From: 66-474 sp035717365
GTDB lineage: Bacteria; Pseudomonadota; Gammaproteobacteria; Xanthomonadales; Rhodanobacteraceae
Length of the DNA stretch: 30,773 bases
Assembly: GCA_035717365.1 (NCBI GenBank)
Contig: DASTIS010000153.1
Location: 1-30,773 of the forward strand
Reading direction: 5' to 3'
Of this stretch, positions 24,254-30,773 are shown in pieces. The number at the start of each line of letters is the position of its first letter. The first letter of the stretch is position 1. Position numbers and translations under genes: made by a program. The notes under the pieces were generated by a model, which worked only from the letters and a program-made list of their open reading frames with translations, was not told the origin of the DNA and did no database searches.

Positions 24254-25339
24254 TCAAAAAAGCTCGCCCTGCGGTGAGCGTTTGCGCGGCGGCGTGAATC
24301 GCGTGCAATCCAGTTGCAGCGTGCGGGCGCGGACCAGTCCGTGGCGGCGGGAGGCCACCTCGAAGCGCTTGCGCAGCAACTCCGCGAACGGCCCCTGGCC
24401 GCGCATGCGGGTGCGAAAGTCCGCATCGTAGTCACGGCCACCGTTCATTTGCCGGATCAAACTCATGACGTGTTCGGCGCGCTGCGGCACGTGGATCGCC
24501 AACCACTCGCGAAACAGGGTTTTCAATTCCCACGGCAGGCGCACGACGGTGTAACCGGCCATGTTGGCACCCGCTTCCGCGGCACGTTCCAGTACCGCTT
24601 CCATGTCGCGGTCGTTCAACGCCGGAATGATCGGTGCGACCAGCACGCCGACCCGCACACCCGCTTCGGTCAGCGCACGGATGGCCTGCAGGCGCCGGTG
24701 CGGCGCGCTGGCGCGCGGTTCCAGTTTCGCGGCGAGCCGGTTGTCGAGTGAGTTCACCGACACGAACACCTGTACCAACTTTGCGCGCGCCATCGGCGCC
24801 AGCAAATCGAGATCGCGTTCGACGAGCGCGTTCTTGGTGACGATGGTGCAGGGATGATGGCACTCGGCTAGGACCTGCAGAGCGGCACGGGTGAGCCGCC
24901 ACTTTTTCTCGACGGGTTGATACGGATCGGTGTTGCTGCCGATGTTGATGGGCCTGGGCACATAACCAGGTTTGGCGAGGTCCGCGCGCAACGCCTCGGC
25001 AAGATTGCTCTTGGCACGCAGCTTCGTCTCGAAGTCCAGTCCCGGCGACAGATTGAGGTAGCTGTGCGACGGCCGCGCGAAGCAATAAATGCATCCATGC
25101 TCGCAGCCACGATAGGGGTTCATCGCCTGCTCGAAGGCGATGTCGGGTGAGTCGTTGCGGGTGATCACACTGCGCGCGCGTTCCCCGGTGACTTCGGTGC
25201 GTGGACGCGGCGTGACCTCGTCGAGCAGCGCGCTTTGCCAACCGTCGTCCTCGGCGTGATGGCGCACACTTTCGAAACGCCCCTCCGGGTTGGAGGCAGC
25301 GCCGCGACCCTTGATGCGCGACGGCGGCATCGCTTGCAT
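24254..25339 (-). CDS. PA0069-type radical SAM protein
   Basis: 361 residues. The radical SAM iron-sulfur site is Cys79-x3-Cys83-x2-Cys86 in GCEHGCIYCFARPSHSY, which binds a 4Fe-4S cluster and S-adenosylmethionine. NPYRGCEHGC, INIGSNTDPYQPVEKKW, and GVLVAPIIPALND are typical of the Rv2578c/PA0069 family of SPL-like proteins. The reaction is unknown; SPL-like lyase activity has not been shown. The start at 25339 is chosen because conservation begins about 45 residues in and an upstream extension to 25564 has no similarity; 25330 is another Met. The C-terminus is basic (RFTPPRKRSPQGELF). The gene stands alone, divergent from the M16 peptidase gene. Confidence 0.87.
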   Translation of the reverse strand: MQAMPPSRIKGRGAASNPEGRFESVRHHAEDDGWQSALLDEVTPRPRTEVTGERARSVITRNDSPDIAFEQAMNPYRGCEHGCIYCFARPSHSYLNLSPGLDFETKLRAKSNLAEALRADLAKPGYVPRPINIGSNTDPYQPVEKKWRLTRAALQVLAECHHPCTIVTKNALVERDLDLLAPMARAKLVQVFVSVNSLDNRLAAKLEPRASAPHRRLQAIRALTEAGVRVGVLVAPIIPALNDRDMEAVLERAAEAGANMAGYTVVRLPWELKTLFREWLAIHVPQRAEHVMSLIRQMNGGRDYDADFRTRMRGQGPFAELLRKRFEVASRRHGLVRARTLQLDCTRFTPPRKRSPQGELF

Positions 25340-25932
25340 CCGGCCAGCATACGCCGCCCCGTCTCGGCGCTTGCGACATGCCACCAAAGCCAAACTTTCC
25401 GTCGCGCGAAGGAATCTGCCAAGGCCGGGTCCCGACGTGGACTTTGGCGAAGTCGAGTATGCGGGACCGCGCAAGCACAACAAGCCTCGCGGATAGCGTC
25501 CCGTTGGAACTGCCCTGTGACGCGTGCGCCTTCGTGCCAGATCCGTCCGTTCGGTCGTCATCATCCTCGTAGGGAAATCCTGACGACCATTCGGGAGATT
25601 TGCCTATTGCCTCGATCGTGTGTGCGCGGGATGGTGGACGCGCTGCTGCGCTTGTCATTGGGAGCGCAGCGCGCAGCCCGACACGCCTGGCCGCCGGCAA
25701 TCACCTGCGTCGCGCTGCGGGTGTATGGTGCATGGGTTTTTGCGCGATGACCACGCTGCAGTCGATGAGCGTTGGCATGTCGTGCATATCCATTTGTGCT
25801 GAATCCACCGACGCGAGGGAGGATGTCGGTTTGGTGTCCGGGGAGACGCCCGCGTCGGTGTCGCGCCGGGGCAGGCCACTGGCGGGTCGCCACGCGGCCC
25901 CGTGTTCATCCATGCAAGCAAAGGAACCGACG
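25340..25932. other. Intergenic region without a supportable gene
   Basis: 593 bases between divergent genes. Open frames on both strands here are rich in Arg, Ala and Ser and match nothing; they look like noise from G+C-rich DNA. No tRNA, terminator or clear promoter was seen. The promoters of the radical SAM and M16 genes should lie here. Confidence 0.5.
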
Positions 25933-28599
25933 ATGAAGAGAAGACTGATGGGGTTGGCCACGGCGATTTCACTGGCGCTGATGGCGGGTGGGGCCATCGC
26001 CGCGACGAACGATGCGAACGTGACGCGCGCGACGCTGGACAACGGCTTGCGCGTGGTGATTGTGCGCGACACGCTGGCGCCGGTGGTGACCACCGAGATG
26101 AATTACCTCGCGGGTTCGGACGAAGTGCCGCACGGCTTTCCCGGAACCGCGCACGCGGTGGAACACATGATGTTCCGCGGCAGTCCGGGCCTTTCCAAGG
26201 ACCAGTTGCTCGCGATCGCCTCCGACATGGGCGGCAACTTCAACGCCGACACCACCCACGCGGCCACCCAGTACTACTTCACGGTGCCGGCGCAGGACCT
26301 CGATGTCGCCCTGCACGTGGCAGCGATCCGCATGCGCGGCGTGGACATGACCCAGGCAGGCTGGAGCAAGGAGCGCGGCGCGATCGAGCAGGAAGTCTCG
26401 CGCGACAACTCCAACCCGTTTTACAAGTTCTACAGCCATTCGCTGTTGCCGCACATGTTCGCCGGCACCCCGTATGTCTATTCCGGGCTCGGCACGCGGC
26501 CCTCGTTCGACAAGACCACCGCCGCGGACTTGAAGAAGTTCCACGACACCTGGTACGCCCCCAACAATGCGATCCTGGTGATCGCGGGCGATGTGGATCC
26601 GACTTCCACGCTGAAGCAGGTAAAAGAGCTGTTCGGCGACATTCCGAGAAAGACCCTGCCCGCCCGGCCGAGTTTCGAGTTCAAACCCGTCAAGGCCGAA
26701 ACCGTCAAGCTGCCGTCGGATTTTCCGGTCGGCATCACCGCGATGGCATGGCGCTTGCCCGGCCTGCGCGACAAGGACTACGCCACTGCGCTGGTGTTGT
26801 CCGACGCGCTCGCCTCGAAGCGCGGCAAGCTGTTCGAGATGGGACTGACGGGCAAGGCGCTGTTCGGCGAGTTCGGCGGCAGTTTCATGCCGCACGCCGG
26901 CATTGCCTTCGCACTGGCCGGGTTCCCGCGCGGCGGCGACTCCGGGAAAGTCCTGGACAACATGCAGGCCATCATCGCCGAAGCGGCCTCCCAAGGCGTG
27001 CCGGCCGAATTGGTCGAAGCCGCCAAGAAAAAAGCCATTGCCGACCTCGAGTACAAGAAGAATTCGGTGTCGGGGCTGGCCAATGCCTGGTCGTCGGCCC
27101 TGGCGTTCCGGAATGGCGCATCACCCGATGACATCCGCGACGCGATCGCGGCGGTGACGCCCGAAGAGGTCAACGCGCTGGCGAAGAAGGTCCTTGATCC
27201 GGCGCACGCGATCACCGCGATCCTGACCCCGACTTCCTCGGGCAAGCCGGTCGCCAGCAAGGGCTTCGGCGGTGCCGAGAGTTTCGGCGGCAAGCCCAGC
27301 GGCGCGGTGACGTTGCCCGACTGGGCGAAAGCCGACTTCGCCAAGCTGGAGTTGCCGAACCTCAAGACCAACCCGTCCTCGTTCACGCTCGCCAACGGCC
27401 TGCGCGTGATCGTGCAGCCGGAATCGGTCAGCAAGACCGTCGAGGTGTTCGGCGAGATCAGGACCCATCAGGATCTGCAGGCGCCCAAGGGACAGGAGGG
27501 CGTGGCAAGCGTGCTGGACTCGCTGTTCAACTTCGGCACCACCCACATGAACCGCCTGCAATTCCAGGCCGCGCTGGACGCGATCAGCGCGCATGAAAAC
27601 GCGGGCTCGAGTTTTTCGTTGAAGGTGCCGGCGGCGAACTTCGCCAAGGGCATGCAACTGCTCGCCGACAACGAACTGCACCCGAACATGCCGGCGCAGG
27701 CCTTCAAGGTCATGCAGCACAACCAGGAAGGCGCGGTGGCGGGACGGATCAAGTCACCGAACTTTCTCAACAATCTGCATCTCCTGCGCGCACTGTACCC
27801 CGCCAATGACCCCGACCTGCGCCACGCCACGCCGCAATCGGTGGCCGGGCTGACGCTGGCCGATGTACAGCATTACTACACGCAAGTCTTCCGCCCCGAC
27901 ATGACCACCATCGTCATCGTCGGCGACGTCAAGCCCGCCGATGCGCGCAAGGTGGCCGAAGCCGCATTCGGGGGCTGGAAAGCTGTCTCCGGACCCAAGC
28001 CGAACACCCACTACCCGGCCGTGCCCGACAACAAGCCCAGCGAATTCCACACCCCGGATTCCTCGGCGGTGCAGGATTCGGTGACGCTGGCCCAGACCAT
28101 ACCGATGAACGAGAACAGCTCCGACCGTTACGCGATGAACCTGGGCAGCCAGATCCTTGGCGGCGGGTTCGACGCGCACCTGATGCAGGATTTGCGCGTC
28201 AAGGGCGGCCTGGTTTACGGCGTTTACAGCAGCGTCAACCTGCAGAAACACCGCGGGCGTTTCAGCGTCAACTACGGTTGCGATCCGGACAAGGTCGGGC
28301 AGGCGCGCACCGTGGTGATCCGCGACGTCAAACAGATGCAGGACACGCCGGTCACCGCCGTGGAACTGCACGCGGCCCAGGGCAAGATGCTGCGTTCGCT
28401 GGCGCTGGGTCAATCCAGTTTCTCGTCGATCGCGAACAGCTTCCTGAGCCTGTCCATGCAGGGCAAGCCGCTGGACGCCGACGCGATTGCCGCGAAAAAG
28501 TACATGGCGATGACCGCGGCCGACATCCAGACCGTGTTCAAGCAGTACTTGCGTCCGGATGGCTTCGTCACGGCGGTGAAAGGCCCCGCACCGAAATAG
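25933..28599 (+). CDS. Exported M16-family zinc metallopeptidase (double-domain, pitrilysin-like)
   Basis: 888 residues. ATG 25933 has AAGGA about 7 bases upstream and starts a signal peptide (MKRRLMGLATAISLALMAGG, cleavage near AIA-A), so it works in the periplasm. The first M16 half has the inverted zinc motif HAVEH (His74, Glu77, His78) and the second zinc ligand is probably Glu154 (AIEQEVSRD), 76 residues on, as in the family. A second, inactive-type M16 domain starts near residue 475 (SSFTLANGLRVIVQPES) and lacks HxxEH. Two M16 domain pairs fit the length of about 890. Such enzymes degrade small exported peptides. It is followed by a strong terminator. Confidence 0.92.
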   Translation: MKRRLMGLATAISLALMAGGAIAATNDANVTRATLDNGLRVVIVRDTLAPVVTTEMNYLAGSDEVPHGFPGTAHAVEHMMFRGSPGLSKDQLLAIASDMGGNFNADTTHAATQYYFTVPAQDLDVALHVAAIRMRGVDMTQAGWSKERGAIEQEVSRDNSNPFYKFYSHSLLPHMFAGTPYVYSGLGTRPSFDKTTAADLKKFHDTWYAPNNAILVIAGDVDPTSTLKQVKELFGDIPRKTLPARPSFEFKPVKAETVKLPSDFPVGITAMAWRLPGLRDKDYATALVLSDALASKRGKLFEMGLTGKALFGEFGGSFMPHAGIAFALAGFPRGGDSGKVLDNMQAIIAEAASQGVPAELVEAAKKKAIADLEYKKNSVSGLANAWSSALAFRNGASPDDIRDAIAAVTPEEVNALAKKVLDPAHAITAILTPTSSGKPVASKGFGGAESFGGKPSGAVTLPDWAKADFAKLELPNLKTNPSSFTLANGLRVIVQPESVSKTVEVFGEIRTHQDLQAPKGQEGVASVLDSLFNFGTTHMNRLQFQAALDAISAHENAGSSFSLKVPAANFAKGMQLLADNELHPNMPAQAFKVMQHNQEGAVAGRIKSPNFLNNLHLLRALYPANDPDLRHATPQSVAGLTLADVQHYYTQVFRPDMTTIVIVGDVKPADARKVAEAAFGGWKAVSGPKPNTHYPAVPDNKPSEFHTPDSSAVQDSVTLAQTIPMNENSSDRYAMNLGSQILGGGFDAHLMQDLRVKGGLVYGVYSSVNLQKHRGRFSVNYGCDPDKVGQARTVVIRDVKQMQDTPVTAVELHAAQGKMLRSLALGQSSFSSIANSFLSLSMQGKPLDADAIAAKKYMAMTAADIQTVFKQYLRPDGFVTAVKGPAPK

Positions 28600-28622
28600 C
28601 CATCATCGTTGTACGCGATACG

Positions 28623-28650
28623 AAAAAGGGCCGCGACCGCGGCCCTTTTT
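28623..28650. terminator. Bidirectional intrinsic terminator
   Basis: AAAAAGGGCCGCG (28623-28635) and CGCGGCCCTTTTT (28638-28650) are perfect complements around a two-base AC centre (in RNA a few inner pairs would open to give a larger loop). The A-tract and T-tract make it work both ways. It lies between the M16 peptidase stop (28599) and the stop of the leftward DUF4126 gene (28661). Confidence 0.95.
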
Positions 28651-28660
28651 CATCCACGCT

Positions 28661-29272
28661 TCAGCCCCCACGCAGCGACCCGCGCGCGAACAGGCGCTGG
28701 AATCCGCGTTTCAACGCCATCAAGCCACGCCACAATTTCGGAATCAGCCAGACCAGCAGCAACGCGAACAGCGCAAGCAGCACCACGAACACAACCGGGT
28801 GCTGGAAGGCCAGCCACATCCCGAGCAGCAACACGGCGTCCTCGGAGAAACTCAAGCCCCAGTTCGAGAAAGGCTCCGGCGACGTGTTGACCGCCGCGCG
28901 GGTGCCGGCCTTCGCAATGTGGGTGCCTGCCGCCAATGCGCCACCGAGGATCGCCGCGATGGTCTGGGTCTCGGGCGATGCCTGTGCGAACACGCCCCAC
29001 GCCAGCAACGCTCCCAACGGGACCCTCACGAACGTCTGCACGCTGTCCCACACCGAATCGATCGCGGGAACCTTGTCCACCAGGAACTCGACCACCAGCA
29101 AGGCCCCGGTCAGGACAAGCACCGGCGCATGCGCAAGGACCTCGAGCTGCGGTGGCAGCGTGACCATGTCGAAACGATCCAGCATGCCCGCGATGAACAG
29201 CGCGGCATACAACCGGAAACCCGACGCCCAGGACAGCACGCCGGCGAGCGCAACCGAGGGAAGGGCGACCAT
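28661..29272 (-). CDS. DUF4126-type integral membrane protein
   Basis: 203 residues. The N-terminus VALPSVALAGVLSWASGFRLYAALFIAGML and the later WDSVQTFVRVPLGALLAW and LGGALAAGTHIAKAGTRAAVN are typical of DUF4126 proteins. About five hydrophobic segments are seen, ending in a basic cytoplasmic-looking tail (KLWRGLMALKRGFQRLFARG). The start at 29272 has AGGA 9 bases upstream; an upstream open frame has no similarity. Function is unknown for the family. The gene is convergent with the M16 peptidase and divergent from a small membrane protein gene. Confidence 0.85.
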   Translation of the reverse strand: MVALPSVALAGVLSWASGFRLYAALFIAGMLDRFDMVTLPPQLEVLAHAPVLVLTGALLVVEFLVDKVPAIDSVWDSVQTFVRVPLGALLAWGVFAQASPETQTIAAILGGALAAGTHIAKAGTRAAVNTSPEPFSNWGLSFSEDAVLLLGMWLAFQHPVVFVVLLALFALLLVWLIPKLWRGLMALKRGFQRLFARGSLRGG

Positions 29273-29362
29273 CTTGCGGATTCCTGGGCTCGATGGTTTG
29301 ACGATACGCCGACCGGGGGCCGCTGCGCTATGATCGGCGCGAAAGCAAACCGGGGAAAGTTC

Positions 29363-29620
29363 ATGATCTGGGGTTTGGCCAGCGTTGCGATACTGGCTTT
29401 CATGCTCGCGTTTGCCAGCCACTCGCCGGGTTGGATGGGTTTCGGCATTGCGGTGGGTTTCCTCTGCGGGCTCGCCGCCGCGCTGCTCTTCATCGACCGG
29501 CACGTGCGCGCGAGTTCGCGCCCCGAGCACATGACCCAGCGCGAGATCGACGCGCTGCGCAGCACCGTCCGCAAGCCGGAAGACGCCAAGCGACAACTGC
29601 CGCCGGGTCCGCAGGGCTGA
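29363..29620 (+). CDS. Small two-helix membrane protein
   Basis: 85 residues from the ATG at 29363, with GGGGAAAG about 7 bases upstream; the in-frame ATG at 29330 is an alternative but lies within a TATGAT that could be the -10 box (29329-29334). Two hydrophobic helices (IWGLASVAILAFMLAFA and MGFGIAVGFLCGLAAALLFI) are joined by a short SHSPGW turn and followed by a charged tail (EHMTQREIDALRSTVRKPED). No family recognised. It is upstream of the acetyl-CoA synthetase gene but has a separate promoter-like element after it. Confidence 0.6.
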   Translation: MIWGLASVAILAFMLAFASHSPGWMGFGIAVGFLCGLAAALLFIDRHVRASSRPEHMTQREIDALRSTVRKPEDAKRQLPPGPQG

Positions 29621-29651
29621 CGTTTTTTTCACGTCCGCGTCGCCGCCGATT

Positions 29652-29660
29652 TGCTACGCT
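29652..29660 (+). promoter_or_regulatory. Possible extended -10 promoter of the acetyl-CoA synthetase gene
   Basis: TGCTACGCT fits TGn followed by a -10-like TACGCT. It lies 34 bases before the ATG at 29694, after the previous gene. No good -35 box is seen; an extended -10 can work without one. Confidence 0.3.
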
Positions 29661-29693
29661 TGATCCCTTGCCTGGCTTGAAGGAGATCCCGCG

Positions 29694-30773
29694 ATGAGCA
29701 CCGTGCATCCCGTTCCTGCCGCGTTCGCTGCCTCCGAGCAGATCAAGCCCGGCGATTACGAGCGCTTGTACGCGGAGTCGCTTCGCGATCCCGAAGCCTT
29801 CTGGGCCAAAGCCGCGGAGCGACTGGACTGGATCACCCCGCCCACGCAAATCAAGGATGTCTCCTTCGACGAGAAGGATCTGCACATCCGCTGGTACGCG
29901 GACGGGGTGTTGAACCCGACCGTCAGTTGCCTCGACCGCCATCTCGACCAACGCGGCGACAAGACCGCGATCCTGTTCGAGGGGGATGATCCGGACGTCT
30001 CGCGCAGGATCAGTTATCGCGAGCTGCACGCGGAAGTGTGCCGGTTCGCCAATGCCCTGCGCAACCTCGGTGTGGCGAAAGGCGACCGTGTCGCGATCTA
30101 CATGCCGATGATCCCCGAAGCCGCGATAGCCATGCTGGCCTGCGCGCGCATCGGCGCCATCCATTCCGTCGTGTTCGGCGGCTTCTCGCCGGATGCGCTG
30201 GCCGGCCGCATCATCGACTGCAAGTCGAATTTCGTCATCACCGCCGACGAGGGCCTGCGCGCCGGCAAGCGTATTGCGTTGAAGGTCAACACCGACAAGG
30301 CCATCGAGATTGCGGACGAGGCCGGGGTCAAGGTCGACAAGGCCGTCGTGGTGCGCCGCACCGGCGCTGCGATCAACTGGGTCGAAGGGCGCGACGTCTG
30401 GCTGCACGAGGAAGAGGCCTCGGTGAAGCCCGATTGCGAGCCGGAAAGGATGAAGGCGGAGGACCCGCTGTTCATTCTTTATACGTCAGGCTCGACCGGC
30501 AAGCCGAAGGGCGTCCTGCACACCACCGGCGGCTATCTCGTCTATGTGTCGATGACCCATCAATATGTCTTCGACTACCATGACGGCGACATCTACTGGT
30601 GCACGGCCGATGTCGGCTGGGTGACGGGCCATTCCTACATCCTCTACGGGCCGCTCGCCAACGGCGCGACGACGCTGATGTTCGAAGGCGTGCCGAACTA
30701 TCCGACCCCGTCGCGCATGTGGGAGGTGTGCGACAAGCACAAGGTCAATATCTTCTATACCGCGCCGACCGCC
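29694..30773 (+). CDS. acs: Acetyl-CoA synthetase (AMP-forming), N-terminal half, cut by window edge
   Basis: 360 codons to the window edge of a protein that is usually about 650 residues. It converts acetate, ATP and CoA to acetyl-CoA through acetyl-AMP. The ribosome site AAGGAGAT ends about 6 bases before ATG 29694. Seen in order: the Acs N-domain (FWAKAAERLDWITPPT, IRWYADGVLNPTVSCLDRHL), the VAIYMPMIPEAAIAMLACAR block, HSVVFGGFSPDALAGRI, and the ATP-binding A3 loop TSGSTGKPKG (residues 264-273). WCTADVGWVTGHSYILYGPL and IFYTAPTA follow. The later acyl-lysine regulatory site is out of the window. From about codon 262 on, TAT, CAT and CTC codons seem more common than before. Confidence 0.95.
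   Translation, partial: MSTVHPVPAAFAASEQIKPGDYERLYAESLRDPEAFWAKAAERLDWITPPTQIKDVSFDEKDLHIRWYADGVLNPTVSCLDRHLDQRGDKTAILFEGDDPDVSRRISYRELHAEVCRFANALRNLGVAKGDRVAIYMPMIPEAAIAMLACARIGAIHSVVFGGFSPDALAGRIIDCKSNFVITADEGLRAGKRIALKVNTDKAIEIADEAGVKVDKAVVVRRTGAAINWVEGRDVWLHEEEASVKPDCEPERMKAEDPLFILYTSGSTGKPKGVLHTTGGYLVYVSMTHQYVFDYHDGDIYWCTADVGWVTGHSYILYGPLANGATTLMFEGVPNYPTPSRMWEVCDKHKVNIFYTAPTA

Noticed and set aside
25340..25564. N-terminal extension of the radical SAM protein to 25564
   Set aside because: The added 75 residues have no similarity to the family, and conservation starts well downstream of 25339.
29298..29334. TTGACG and TATGAT as a promoter pair for the small membrane protein at 29363
   Set aside because: The spacer is 25 bases, too long for sigma-70; TATGAT alone is only noted with that gene.
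1..30773. tRNA, rRNA, CRISPR arrays, insertion sequences, toxin-antitoxin or phage genes
   Set aside because: None was found when reading both strands by eye.

Overview
The window is high-G+C DNA with dense GC-ending codons. It looks like a chromosome segment of a gammaproteobacterium, most likely of the Xanthomonadales/Rhodanobacteraceae type. That is an inference from protein style, from the divergent pair of secreted S9 peptidases, and from a REP-like GTAGGAGC palindrome; no rRNA or other marker gene is present. No tRNA, rRNA, CRISPR array, insertion sequence or phage gene was seen.

Layout: (1) 1-3784 holds two divergent exported S9-family peptidases, the first cut by the left edge. (2) 3850-23363 is a Wzx/Wzy-type exopolysaccharide (EPS) locus. 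An outer-membrane export lipoprotein (Wza type) is read leftward. A 755-bp divergent intergenic region separates it from a long rightward run: Wzc-type tyrosine autokinase/co-polymerase, Wzx-type flippase, PAPS sulfotransferase, SAM methyltransferase, two GT4 glycosyltransferases, a polytopic membrane protein that is the best Wzy candidate, a third GT4 enzyme, an AsnB-type amidotransferase, a kinase-fold-like protein, a second methyltransferase, a secreted GH18-like TIM-barrel protein and a fourth GT4 enzyme. A WecA-type initiating phosphoglycosyltransferase ends convergently against the last gene. (3) 23798-30773 holds unrelated genes: a small membrane protein, a PA0069-type radical SAM protein, a large exported M16 metallopeptidase, a DUF4126 membrane protein, another small membrane protein and the first half of acetyl-CoA synthetase, cut by the right edge.

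Inferred working of the EPS locus: WecA loads a sugar-1-phosphate on undecaprenyl phosphate, up to four GT4 enzymes extend the repeat unit, the flippase moves it across the inner membrane, the Wzy candidate polymerises it under Wzc control, and Wza exports the chain. The sulfotransferase, two methyltransferases and amidotransferase suggest a decorated polymer (sulfate, methyl and possibly amide groups). The secreted GH18-like protein could trim or release it. No nucleotide-sugar biosynthesis gene and no Wzb phosphatase lies in the window. The least explained parts are the translationally coupled asnB / kinase-like / methyltransferase trio, the GH18-like protein, and the palindromes in the two regulatory gaps.
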